NCBI GenBank assembly: GCA_013153765.1
Contig: JAADDT010000021.1
Location: 1 to 24,040 of the forward strand
DNA: 24,040 nucleotides
Source: Aquificota bacterium
GTDB lineage: Bacteria > Aquificota > Aquificia > Aquificales > Hydrogenothermaceae
Reading direction: 5' to 3'
The translations under genes were made by a program, and so were the position numbers. Shown in pieces: positions 14,560 through 21,514 of the stretch. Under the pieces are notes generated by a model. It did not search any database, was not told the DNA's origin, and worked only from the letters and a program-made list of their open reading frames with translations. Numbering within the stretch: position 1 is the stretch's first letter; each line of letters begins with the position of its first letter.

Positions 14560-17345
14560 AAAGGCTTTTACTCGTTATTTTTGTGCTTTTCCAGACAGCC
14601 CTTTCGCAGGAGGTAAAGGTACCGGAAATCACCTTTCCCATAGAAATAATAGCCGAACGGACGGAAAAGAAACCTTCCCTCAAACCGCCGGACAAACTGG
14701 AGCTGGGGGAAAAGGTAGAAATAAAACTGTTCGTTGAGGAGATAAAACCCATACCTCCCTACGACGTAAAACCGCCGGTAATAAAAATAAACAAACCTTC
14801 CGCATTTTTAGGCATACCTGAAGAAAACGCCCTTATGTCAGAAGCGGTAAGGGACTTTGAAAAAGGAAAGTACCTTTCGGCAAGGAAAAAATTAGAAAAA
14901 CTGATTAAAAAATACCCTAACGTGCCGTTCATAACAGACGCCTACTACCTGCTTGGACTGATACACCTGTATCTGGGAGAGCCTGAAAAGGCTGAAAAGT
15001 ACTTCGTCAAAGGCTGTCTGCAGGAAAGCAACAGCCCTTCAAAGGACTACTCCTGCCTTGCGGCGGCAATAATGTACCTCAAGTCCTACAGGACTGAAGA
15101 AGCGGAAGAGATGCTACGGAAGGCGGAACTGCCGAAAGAGGAAGCCCTTTTCTGGCACGGAGTAATACTTGCCCTTATGAAAAAACCTTCAGAGGCGTAC
15201 CAGCTGATAAAGGAAGTGGACTGTGAAAACCTTGACGTTAACTTCGTTGATTACTGTAGATACATGAAGGGATACCTCCTTTTCTCCCAGAAAAAGTACA
15301 AAGAGGCACTGAAGGTTCTTGAAAAGGTTGAAAACTCACCTTACAGGAAGCAGGTTTTACTGCTTAAAGGCTTTTCCTACCTACAGCTTGGGGATTACGA
15401 AAAAGCCCGCAGGTACTTTGAAACCTTCCTTAAAGAGTACGGTTCTGTAGAAAAAATATCCGACTACGCAATATACGGACTTGGGATTATAGACATAAAA
15501 GAGGGGAAAATCAAAAAAGCCCTTGAAAAGGCAGGCATTCTGGAACACAGGGAGCCGTCTTTAGCCCAGAACCTTTACATAAAAATAGCCGAAGAGCTGG
15601 CTGACAGGGGGGATTTTGAGACCGCATTCGTCATACTCCAGAAGTCAGCAAAAGCCGGCAACAAATACATAGACTACCTGAAGAAAAAGCTTGCCGTCCT
15701 TTCCTACAACTCCGGCAAGTACCAGTACGCCTACCTGATGCTGAAGGAAATAGATACGCCGCTGTTTAACCTTTACACAGGATTTGCCCTCCTTAAGTTA
15801 GGCAGACCTGTTGAGGCTAAAAAGTACTTTGAAAAGGCGGTAAAAACGGCTGAAGACCCGAAAGTAAAAGAAACCGCCCTGAAATATCTGGCTGACGTTT
15901 ACTTCCAGCTAAAAGAGTACGAAAAATACCTGAAAACTGTAAAAGAGCTGAAAAAGTACGACCCTGACTACGCCGCAGACCTGCTGGGATGGTACTTCTT
16001 CGTCAAGAAGGACTACAAAAAAGCCTACCTTGCCTTTAAAGACCCTTACATGAAGGCGGTGTCAGCCTTCAACGCAAACCTTTTAAGGGAAGCCTACGAG
16101 CTTATAAAAGACAGGACTGACAGGAAAAGCAGGTTCTTACTGGCTTACATATACCTGAAGACAGGCAAGTATGCCGAAGCGAGGGAAGTCCTTAAGGAGC
16201 TGGCACAGGAAGACGACCAGATAGGAAGGGAAGCAGGCTACCTGTACGCCTACTCCTACTTCTCGGAAGGTGACTTCCAGAACGCGGTGGAAGCCTTCAG
16301 GGAGTATGCGGAAAAGTATCCGGACACCTCCCTCGGCAGGCAGGCAATATTAAGAATGGCTGACGCCTACTACAATCTGGGGGACATTGACAAGGCAAGG
16401 GAGATTTACCACCAGTTTATACAAAAATACGCAAACACACCTGAAGCTATTGACGCCGCATACCAGCTTACCCTACTTGAGACCAAAGGTTCAGGAGGGG
16501 ACGTGGCACAGCAGATAGAAAGCTTTATCAAAAAGTATCCCAACTACCCGCTGGTTAACCTGCTGAAAATACAGCTTGCAGACTACTACCTTGAAAACAA
16601 ACAGTACGAAAAAGCCGAGCAGATTTACAGGGAAATAATGGAAAAGGACGTTAAGGAAAGCGATTACGCCCACTACAGGTTAGGCTACCTTTACTACCTG
16701 AAGGGGAACTTGAAAAAGGCGGCGGAAATACTTGAGCAGTACATCAGGAAGTATCCAAACGGTGAGTTCAGCCTTACGGCTAAAGCACTGCTGGTTAAAA
16801 TATACGAAAAACTGGGGGACACAGACAGAGCTATTGCAGTTCTGAAACAACTGCCGGACACGGACGAAAACAGGTACAGGCTGGCGGTTTTATACTTTAA
16901 GAAAGGGGATTTACAGAAAGCAAAAGAATACTTTGAAGACCTGTACGCCAGATTTCCGTCCTACAGGAGCGACATAGCCTACTACCTTGGCAAAATCCAC
17001 TTCCTTGAAGGTCAGTACGAAACAGCCTTAAGGTACCTTGAGGAGGCTTTAGGCGGTAAGGACTACTTCCACGTGGCTGAAAGCTACTACCTGATAGGTC
17101 TGATATACCACAAGAGAGGTAAGCTGGAGGAGGCTTTAAACAGCTACATAAACGTTATATACCTGTATCCGGAAGCTAAGGAGCTGGTTGTCAAGGCAAG
17201 GCTGAAGGCGGCCGAAATAATGAAAAAAACAGGTCAGAAAAAGGAAGCGGCATGTATGATAAAACCTCTGCTGGACAAAAAACTGCCGGACAATCAGGCA
17301 AAAGAGCTTGAAAGGATAAAGAAAGGCTTACCTGAATGTAAATAA
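14556..17345 (+). CDS. Exported tetratricopeptide-repeat protein, 929 residues
   Basis: A signal peptide (MKRLLLVIFVLFQTALSQ) is followed by a Pro/Lys-rich linker (about 20-85) and then TPR-type helix pairs from about 88 to the end. Clear units include YLQLGDYEKARRYFETFL, YLKTGKYAEAREVLKEL, YSYFSEGDFQNAVEAFREY, YNLGDIDKAREIYHQFI and YLKGNLKKAAEILEQYI, each with the A/G-x-x-A/Y pattern. No lipobox Cys is at the cleavage site, so it is likely soluble periplasmic rather than a lipoprotein. It sits directly upstream of a TolQ/ExbB and TolR/ExbD pair, suggesting a partner role comparable to CpoB (YbgF) in Tol systems or TPR partners of ExbBD motors. That comparison is by context, not homology; the protein is much longer than CpoB. 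Confidence 0.8.
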   Translation: MKRLLLVIFVLFQTALSQEVKVPEITFPIEIIAERTEKKPSLKPPDKLELGEKVEIKLFVEEIKPIPPYDVKPPVIKINKPSAFLGIPEENALMSEAVRDFEKGKYLSARKKLEKLIKKYPNVPFITDAYYLLGLIHLYLGEPEKAEKYFVKGCLQESNSPSKDYSCLAAAIMYLKSYRTEEAEEMLRKAELPKEEALFWHGVILALMKKPSEAYQLIKEVDCENLDVNFVDYCRYMKGYLLFSQKKYKEALKVLEKVENSPYRKQVLLLKGFSYLQLGDYEKARRYFETFLKEYGSVEKISDYAIYGLGIIDIKEGKIKKALEKAGILEHREPSLAQNLYIKIAEELADRGDFETAFVILQKSAKAGNKYIDYLKKKLAVLSYNSGKYQYAYLMLKEIDTPLFNLYTGFALLKLGRPVEAKKYFEKAVKTAEDPKVKETALKYLADVYFQLKEYEKYLKTVKELKKYDPDYAADLLGWYFFVKKDYKKAYLAFKDPYMKAVSAFNANLLREAYELIKDRTDRKSRFLLAYIYLKTGKYAEAREVLKELAQEDDQIGREAGYLYAYSYFSEGDFQNAVEAFREYAEKYPDTSLGRQAILRMADAYYNLGDIDKAREIYHQFIQKYANTPEAIDAAYQLTLLETKGSGGDVAQQIESFIKKYPNYPLVNLLKIQLADYYLENKQYEKAEQIYREIMEKDVKESDYAHYRLGYLYYLKGNLKKAAEILEQYIRKYPNGEFSLTAKALLVKIYEKLGDTDRAIAVLKQLPDTDENRYRLAVLYFKKGDLQKAKEYFEDLYARFPSYRSDIAYYLGKIHFLEGQYETALRYLEEALGGKDYFHVAESYYLIGLIYHKRGKLEEALNSYINVIYLYPEAKELVVKARLKAAEIMKKTGQKKEAACMIKPLLDKKLPDNQAKELERIKKGLPECK

Positions 17346-17359
17346 AGGAGGTTTTGGTA

Positions 17360-17998
17360 ATGGAATATATACTGGAGGTTTTCCAAAAAGGGGGACCGCT
17401 TATGTACCCTCTTTTGTTCCTTGGCGTCCTTTCGTTTGCCTTCATAGTGGAAAGGCTTTACTCCCTTTCTTTCAGAAAAACATTCCCGACAAAAAAAATA
17501 GAGGAAATATCCTTCTACATACAGGAAGGCAGGCTTGCGGAAGCCATAACCATAGCACGGAACACAAACTCAATAGCCACCCAGCTTATAGCCGGCATAC
17601 TGGAAGCGTACATGAAAGGCAGAAAAACGGAGCAACAGCTTAAGACGGTAGCTGAAGAAATAGCAAGAGCTGAAATACCAAAACTGGAAGGATACGTTAA
17701 CGCAATAGGAGCAATAGCGGCAATAGCACCCTTACTTGGATTTTTAGGAACGGTTACAGGTATGATACAGGTGTTTGAAGCCCTTTCCGTAGAAGGTTTG
17801 AGTAATCCGGAAATACTGTCCGCAGGCATATCACAGGCACTTATAACAACCGCATTCGGTCTGTCCATAGCAATACCTTCCCTTGCCGCCTACTGGTACT
17901 TCAAGTCAAAACTCGCCTTCATCGTATCACAGCTGGAAAACCTTGCCACCGAGCTTGTTTACCAACTCCTTGAACTAAACAGGGAAGGTAAGCAGTGA
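17360..17998 (+). CDS. MotA/TolQ/ExbB family proton-channel protein
   Basis: 212 residues from ATG 17360. Inner-membrane subunit that, with its ExbD/TolR partner, turns proton flow into work on the envelope. TM1 is at about 13-33 (GGPLMYPLLFLGVLSFAFIV), TM2 in IAAIAPLLGFLGTVTGMIQV and TM3 in ALITTAFGLSIAIPSLAAYW; the GFLGTVTGM and TTAFGL cores are family signatures. A TTG two codons earlier is possible, but the AAAGGAGG site is 8 nt before this ATG and only about 2 nt before the TTG, which decides the start. TolQ and ExbB cannot be told apart here, since no tonB, tolA, tolB or pal lies in the window. Confidence 0.93.
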   Translation: MEYILEVFQKGGPLMYPLLFLGVLSFAFIVERLYSLSFRKTFPTKKIEEISFYIQEGRLAEAITIARNTNSIATQLIAGILEAYMKGRKTEQQLKTVAEEIARAEIPKLEGYVNAIGAIAAIAPLLGFLGTVTGMIQVFEALSVEGLSNPEILSAGISQALITTAFGLSIAIPSLAAYWYFKSKLAFIVSQLENLATELVYQLLELNREGKQ

Positions 17999-18399
17999 TG
18001 AACTTCAGAAAGTACCTTTCTACGGAAGACAGGGGATTTGTGGTTGACATGACAGCCCTCGTTGACATTGCCTTTATTATCATACTCTTCCTTGGGATAG
18101 TAAGCACCCTTGCACCTGTGTCCTCCATAAACGTTGAACTGCCGAAAGCCGTTGCGGAAAAAACAGCCGTTGAGCCTGTTAAGGTGTTTGTTGACAAGGA
18201 CGGAAACTACTACATAGGAAACAAAAAGGTTGACGAAAACCAGATAGCCCAGTACCTACAGGAAAAACAGGCAAAGGCTATGGTAATAATAGCGGACAGG
18301 CGTGTTGAGTACGGCAAGGTGGTAAGGCTGATGGACATAGCAAAAAGAAACGGCGTGGAGGAAATAAACATAGCCGTAAGGAGAGGTCAGGCAAAATGA
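17998..18399 (+). CDS. ExbD/TolR family biopolymer transport protein
   Basis: 133 residues from ATG 17998 (TGATG overlap with the channel gene; a GTG one codon earlier is an alternative). One N-terminal TM helix, VDMTALVDIAFIIILFLGIV, contains the conserved membrane Asp23 that carries protons in this family. The periplasmic domain is about 40-133: NVELPKA, VFVDKDGNYYIG, AMVIIADRRVEYGKVVRLMDIAK and the GVEEINIAV strand typical of ExbD/TolR. Its stop overlaps rimM (ATGA). TM proportions and domain order are normal for the family. Confidence 0.93.
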   Translation: MNFRKYLSTEDRGFVVDMTALVDIAFIIILFLGIVSTLAPVSSINVELPKAVAEKTAVEPVKVFVDKDGNYYIGNKKVDENQIAQYLQEKQAKAMVIIADRRVEYGKVVRLMDIAKRNGVEEINIAVRRGQAK

Positions 18400-18902
18400 C
18401 CCTGAAGGAAGAGATGGTCATTGCCGGAAAGATACACGGCACGCACGGAGTAAGGGGAGACCTGAAGGTTGAAGTTTTCCCGCCTAACTTTAAACTGCCG
18501 GAAACGGTTTACGTAAAAACGAAAGACGGCGGTTTTGAACCGCTACAGGTGGAAGCGTACTCAAAGAAAAAAGGTCTGATACGCTTTAAGGGATACGACG
18601 ACCTTGACAAGGCAAAAAAAATAAAACACAGGTACTTTTACGTGGAAGCCTCAAAACTGCCACAGCTAAGCAGGGACACATTTTACGAGTACGAAATCCT
18701 TGATGCGGACGTTATATTCAACGGCAAAAAAATAGGAAAGGTGGTAAAGGTTGACGACAGGCTGTCAACGGCGTACCTGATAATAAAGTGTGCAGACGAA
18801 AAGACAAGACACCTGCCTTTCATAAACCAGTTTGTAAAGCAAGTTGACAGGAAAAACAGGCAGATACACATACAACCGCCGGAAGGCTGGTTTTCACTGT
18901 AG
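18396..18902 (+). CDS. rimM: 16S rRNA processing protein RimM
   Basis: 168 residues. RimM assists 30S maturation by binding uS19 near the 16S 3' domain. N-terminal RimM domain: VIAGKIHGTHGVRGDLKVEV (8-27) with the HGVRG signature, LPETVYVKT and a GYDDLDKAKKI turn. C-terminal PRC-barrel: FYEYEILDADV, GKKIGKVVKV and the LPFINQFVKQVD segment. The start overlaps tolR by 4 nt. Often adjacent to rpsP or trmD, but not here; this is a non-standard location. 65 nt follow before the phoH reading frame begins. Confidence 0.94.
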   Translation: MTLKEEMVIAGKIHGTHGVRGDLKVEVFPPNFKLPETVYVKTKDGGFEPLQVEAYSKKKGLIRFKGYDDLDKAKKIKHRYFYVEASKLPQLSRDTFYEYEILDADVIFNGKKIGKVVKVDDRLSTAYLIIKCADEKTRHLPFINQFVKQVDRKNRQIHIQPPEGWFSL

Positions 18903-18954
18903 CCTTGAAAGTTTATAAAAATGAATAAATTATCCATAGGAAAAACTGTAAAAA

Positions 18955-18970
18955 GGAGGATTGGACGATT
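18955..18970 (+). promoter_or_regulatory. Ribosome site and apparent ATT start codon of phoH
   Basis: GGAGG at 18955-18959 (within AAAAAGGAGGA) lies 8 nt before ATT 18968-18970. In-frame upstream stop TAA is at 18926-18928, and no in-frame ATG, GTG or TTG occurs until ATG 19295. A CTG at 18977 is the only near alternative, 17 nt from the site. Confidence 0.55.
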
Positions 18971-19948
18971 TTAAAACTGGAAGTTGAAATACCGCAGGAC
19001 GCATTCTGGAGTATTGTAGGCAACAGGGACGAAAACATTAAGTATTTTGAAGACATATTCGGCATAGACATATTCGCAAGGGGAACGAGCCTGATAGCGG
19101 AAGGTTCTGAGGAAAACGTTGACAGGTTTGAAGACTTTCTCCACAGGATAGCCACCCACTTTGAGGAAGGCAGGTACCTATCACCTCAGGACGTCAGGAA
19201 CATAGCAATAGGCTACAGGAACAGGGAAATTCCCGTTAAGACCGAAGGGGAAGACTACGAAACAATCCTTTTTACCTACAGGAAAAAGCCAATAATGGCA
19301 AAAACTCCTTCCCAGAAGGTTTACATAGACACTATCAAAAAAAGCGACATCACCTTCGGCGTCGGACCTGCCGGAACAGGTAAAACCTACCTTGCTATGG
19401 CTATGGCTGTTTCTTACCTGAAACAGCAGAAGGTAAGCAGGATAATACTTACCAGACCGGCTGTGGAAGCGGGAGAAAAACTCGGTTTCCTTCCGGGAAC
19501 GCTTACGGAAAAGGTTGACCCGTATTTGAGACCTTTGTACGATGCCCTTTACGAAATGGTTGACCCTGAAAAGATAAAGGACATGCTGGAAAAAAACATA
19601 ATAGAGATAGCACCACTTGCCTTTATGCGTGGCAGAACTTTAAACGACGCGTTTATTATTCTGGACGAGGCACAGAACACCACCAGAGAGCAGATGAAGA
19701 TGTTCCTTACCCGTATAGGCTTTGGTTCAAAGGCTGTAATAACCGGAGACATTACCCAGATAGACCTGCCTAAAGTATCCCAGTCAGGTCTGGTTGAAGC
19801 CCTTCAGGTATTGAAGGACGTTAAAGGGATAGGTATATGCAGGTTTTCCGAAAAGGACGTGGTAAGACACCCTGTAGTCCAGCGGATAATAACCGCATAC
19901 GACAGGTACGAAAAGGAAAGGGAAAATGAACAGAATACTAATAAGTAA
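18968..19948 (+). CDS. phoH: PhoH-like ATPase with N-terminal KH-type domain
   Basis: 326 residues if initiated at ATT 18968. PhoH proteins are cytosolic P-loop ATPases of the helicase-like class linked to RNA metabolism, commonly encoded beside ybeY as here. Residues 1-105 form the N-terminal region (LKLEVEIPQDAFWSIVGNRD, GIDIFARGTSLIAEG) typical of the KH-like lead domain. The PhoH domain has Walker A GPAGTGKT (133-140), LTRPAVEAGEKLGFLPG, Walker B AFIILDEAQN, and VITGDITQIDLP. The first ATG (19295) would delete the whole N-terminal domain, leaving 217 residues, although codons upstream read as clear family sequence and a good ribosome site sits before the ATT. The 3' end overlaps ybeY by 23 nt. 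Confidence 0.85.
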   Translation: MLKLEVEIPQDAFWSIVGNRDENIKYFEDIFGIDIFARGTSLIAEGSEENVDRFEDFLHRIATHFEEGRYLSPQDVRNIAIGYRNREIPVKTEGEDYETILFTYRKKPIMAKTPSQKVYIDTIKKSDITFGVGPAGTGKTYLAMAMAVSYLKQQKVSRIILTRPAVEAGEKLGFLPGTLTEKVDPYLRPLYDALYEMVDPEKIKDMLEKNIIEIAPLAFMRGRTLNDAFIILDEAQNTTREQMKMFLTRIGFGSKAVITGDITQIDLPKVSQSGLVEALQVLKDVKGIGICRFSEKDVVRHPVVQRIITAYDRYEKERENEQNTNK

Positions 19949-20387
19949 AGACATTTACGACAGGCAGATAACGAAAAAGTTCGTAAAGGAAGTGGCTGAC
20001 AAAATCCTGAAAGAGATGCACATAAACGACGGGGAGTTGAGCATCACCCTTACTGACGACGAAACGATAAGACAGCTTAACAAGGAATGGAGGAAAAAAG
20101 ACAGACCTACGGACGTCCTTTCCTTTCCCATAGACGAAAAACCGCCTGCATACAGGTACAGGATACTTGGGGACGTGGTTATATCACTGCCTTACGCAAA
20201 AAGGCAGGCTGAAGAGATAGGAATTCCTTACAGGGACGAGGTCGTAAGGCTTTTAACACACGGCATTTTACACCTGTTAGGATACGACCACGAAGGTTGT
20301 CCTGCGGAGGCGGAAAAGATGTTCCGCCTACAGGACAGGATTTACGAAAAGATCACTTCCAGCCGTACTCAACAGGAAGACCTTTAG
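19926..20387 (+). CDS. ybeY: Endoribonuclease YbeY (rRNA maturation factor)
   Basis: 153 residues. A zinc-dependent single-strand RNase acting in 16S 3' end maturation and ribosome quality control. The metal motif HGILHLLGYDHE supplies His112, His116 and His122; upstream blocks RPTDVLSFPID and LGDVVISLPYA (81-91) are also typical. AGGAAAGGG lies just before the ATG, inside the phoH end. Its last 35 bases overlap the convergent rhodanese gene. Final gene of the long plus-strand operon; no terminator hairpin with a T-run is visible after it. Confidence 0.95.
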   Translation: MNRILISKDIYDRQITKKFVKEVADKILKEMHINDGELSITLTDDETIRQLNKEWRKKDRPTDVLSFPIDEKPPAYRYRILGDVVISLPYAKRQAEEIGIPYRDEVVRLLTHGILHLLGYDHEGCPAEAEKMFRLQDRIYEKITSSRTQQEDL

Positions 20388-20730
20388 CCTTCCACGCCTT
20401 TATGCCACCTTTCAGGTTGTAAACCTGCTTGATGCCCATCTCCTCCAACTTCTGGCTTGCGGACTTACTTCTGTTCCCGCTTCTACAGTAAACCAGAACC
20501 TTCTTGTCCCTGAAGCCTTCAAGGTATATGTACTTGAAAAGCTGGACAGGTATCAGGTTTGCACCTTTGATATGCCCGTCCTTTGCAAACTCTTCAGGTG
20601 TACGGACGTCAAGGATTATTGCGTCCTTGTCCTCCATAAGCTTCTGGAACTCTTCAGGCGTGATGTCCGTATAGGCAAAAACCTTCCCAACAAGAACGAA
20701 TACTGCCAGTAAAACAGCTATTCTTCCCAT
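20353..20730 (-). CDS. Exported single-domain rhodanese
   Basis: 125 residues. A signal peptide or anchor (MGRIAVLLAVFVLVGKVFAY) leads into one rhodanese domain: ITPEEFQKLM, ILDVRTPEEFAKDGHIKGA (40-57) and the active loop YCRSGNRSKSA with nucleophile Cys82, ending NLKGGIKAWKAKGLPVEY. A six-residue loop of this kind fits sulfurtransfer chemistry. Periplasmic location is inferred; sulfur metabolism is common in the suspected host group, but the substrate cannot be read. A GGAGG site precedes the ATG. The gene is 10 nt after the ankyrin gene and shares its last 35 bases with ybeY on the other strand. Confidence 0.9.
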   Translation of the reverse strand: MGRIAVLLAVFVLVGKVFAYTDITPEEFQKLMEDKDAIILDVRTPEEFAKDGHIKGANLIPVQLFKYIYLEGFRDKKVLVYCRSGNRSKSASQKLEEMGIKQVYNLKGGIKAWKAKGLPVEYGWK

Positions 20731-20740
20731 ACTGCCTCCT

Positions 20741-21220
20741 TCAAGATAGTATTTTCAGCATTTTTTCGTCGTTTAACTCTTTTGCTATGTCAATAGGCGT
20801 TTTTCCAAAGTTGTTTTTTATGTTCGGATTGGCACCGGCTTTCAGCAACTCGTAGCCTATGTCAGCCGAGCTTGATATTACCGCCAGATGGAGAGGCGTA
20901 TTACCTTCGTTGCTTTGAGCGTTCGGATCAGCACCGTTTTCAAGGAGTATGCGGACTATTTCCGTAAAACCTCTATCTGCGGCAATGTGGAGAGGCGTTT
21001 CTCCAAAAGCACCTCTAACGTTCACGTCCGCACCCTGTTCTATCAGGTACTTTACCATTTCCACATCACCCTCTTTAGCCGCAACGTGGAGTGGCGTCCC
21101 GTCGTATTCGTAAGGTTTGTTAACGTCAACCTTAACAATCTCAACGAGCCTGTGTACCTCGTCGTAATCACCCTCCCTTATTGCGGTTATCAGCTTTTTC
21201 AACAGCCTTACCTTTTCCAT
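20741..21220 (-). CDS. Ankyrin-repeat protein
   Basis: 159 residues, almost wholly ankyrin repeats: a degenerate cap (about 5-38), then units beginning DGTPLHVAAKEG, GETPLHIAADRG, GNTPLHLAVISS and a final GKTPIDIAKE. The GADVN, GADPN and GANPN turns mark each unit end. No signal peptide or TM segment, so cytosolic and presumably a protein-binding scaffold; no partner is evident. GAGGAAAGG precedes the ATG. It is cotranscribed with the exported rhodanese downstream, a different compartment, so functional linkage is uncertain. Confidence 0.92.
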   Translation of the reverse strand: MEKVRLLKKLITAIREGDYDEVHRLVEIVKVDVNKPYEYDGTPLHVAAKEGDVEMVKYLIEQGADVNVRGAFGETPLHIAADRGFTEIVRILLENGADPNAQSNEGNTPLHLAVISSSADIGYELLKAGANPNIKNNFGKTPIDIAKELNDEKMLKILS

Positions 21221-21253
21221 ACCTTTCCTCCACTTTGTTATTTACCAATTATT

Positions 21254-21514
21254 CTATACTACTCTGCCTGTGATTACAGTCTTTACCTTGCCGTCCTTTT
21301 TAAAAACCTGTGCAAGTGCATAAATCTCAACCTCCTCCTGCGTGTCCAACTCCACTGCCCTTATTGAGCTTACCTTACCTTCCCTTACGACCACCGGCTT
21401 GTCAGCAGGTAGATACCCTTCCCTTTCAAAACCTGCGGTCAGCATCTCTGTAAGCTTATCCTCGTCTATACGGTTAATGTCGCCGTCTATAATAACCCTT
21501 ACCTGCTTTACCAC
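21254..21514 (-). CDS. Hypothetical 86-residue protein downstream of mtaB
   Basis: Not recognised. It starts at a GTG that directly abuts the mtaB TAG stop (TAGGTG); AAAGAGG in the mtaB end serves as ribosome site. The sequence (VKQVRVIIDGDINRIDEDKL, then GKVSSIRAVELDTQEEVEIY and KVKTVITGRVV) suggests two or three beta strands with acidic helices, no Cys, no TM segment. Clean frame and tight spacing to mtaB argue that it is real and cotranscribed; 33 nt separate it from the ankyrin gene. Confidence 0.65.
   Translation of the reverse strand: MVKQVRVIIDGDINRIDEDKLTEMLTAGFEREGYLPADKPVVVREGKVSSIRAVELDTQEEVEIYALAQVFKKDGKVKTVITGRVV

Noticed and set aside
18905..18933. Promoter before phoH (TTGAAA, 17 bp, AATTAT)
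   Set aside because: The -10 match is poor and the gene is only 65 nt after rimM in the same direction; transcription from the operon suffices.
20415..20433. CAGGTT-GTA-AACCTG hairpin near the ybeY/rhodanese junction as terminator
   Set aside because: Inside the rhodanese coding sequence, short, and without a T-run on either side.
20888..21367. 159-codon open frame on the plus strand
   Set aside because: It lies opposite the ankyrin gene and the 86-codon unknown, is rich in Cys/Phe/Tyr without family motifs, and has no ribosome site; an antisense shadow of the repeat-coding strand.
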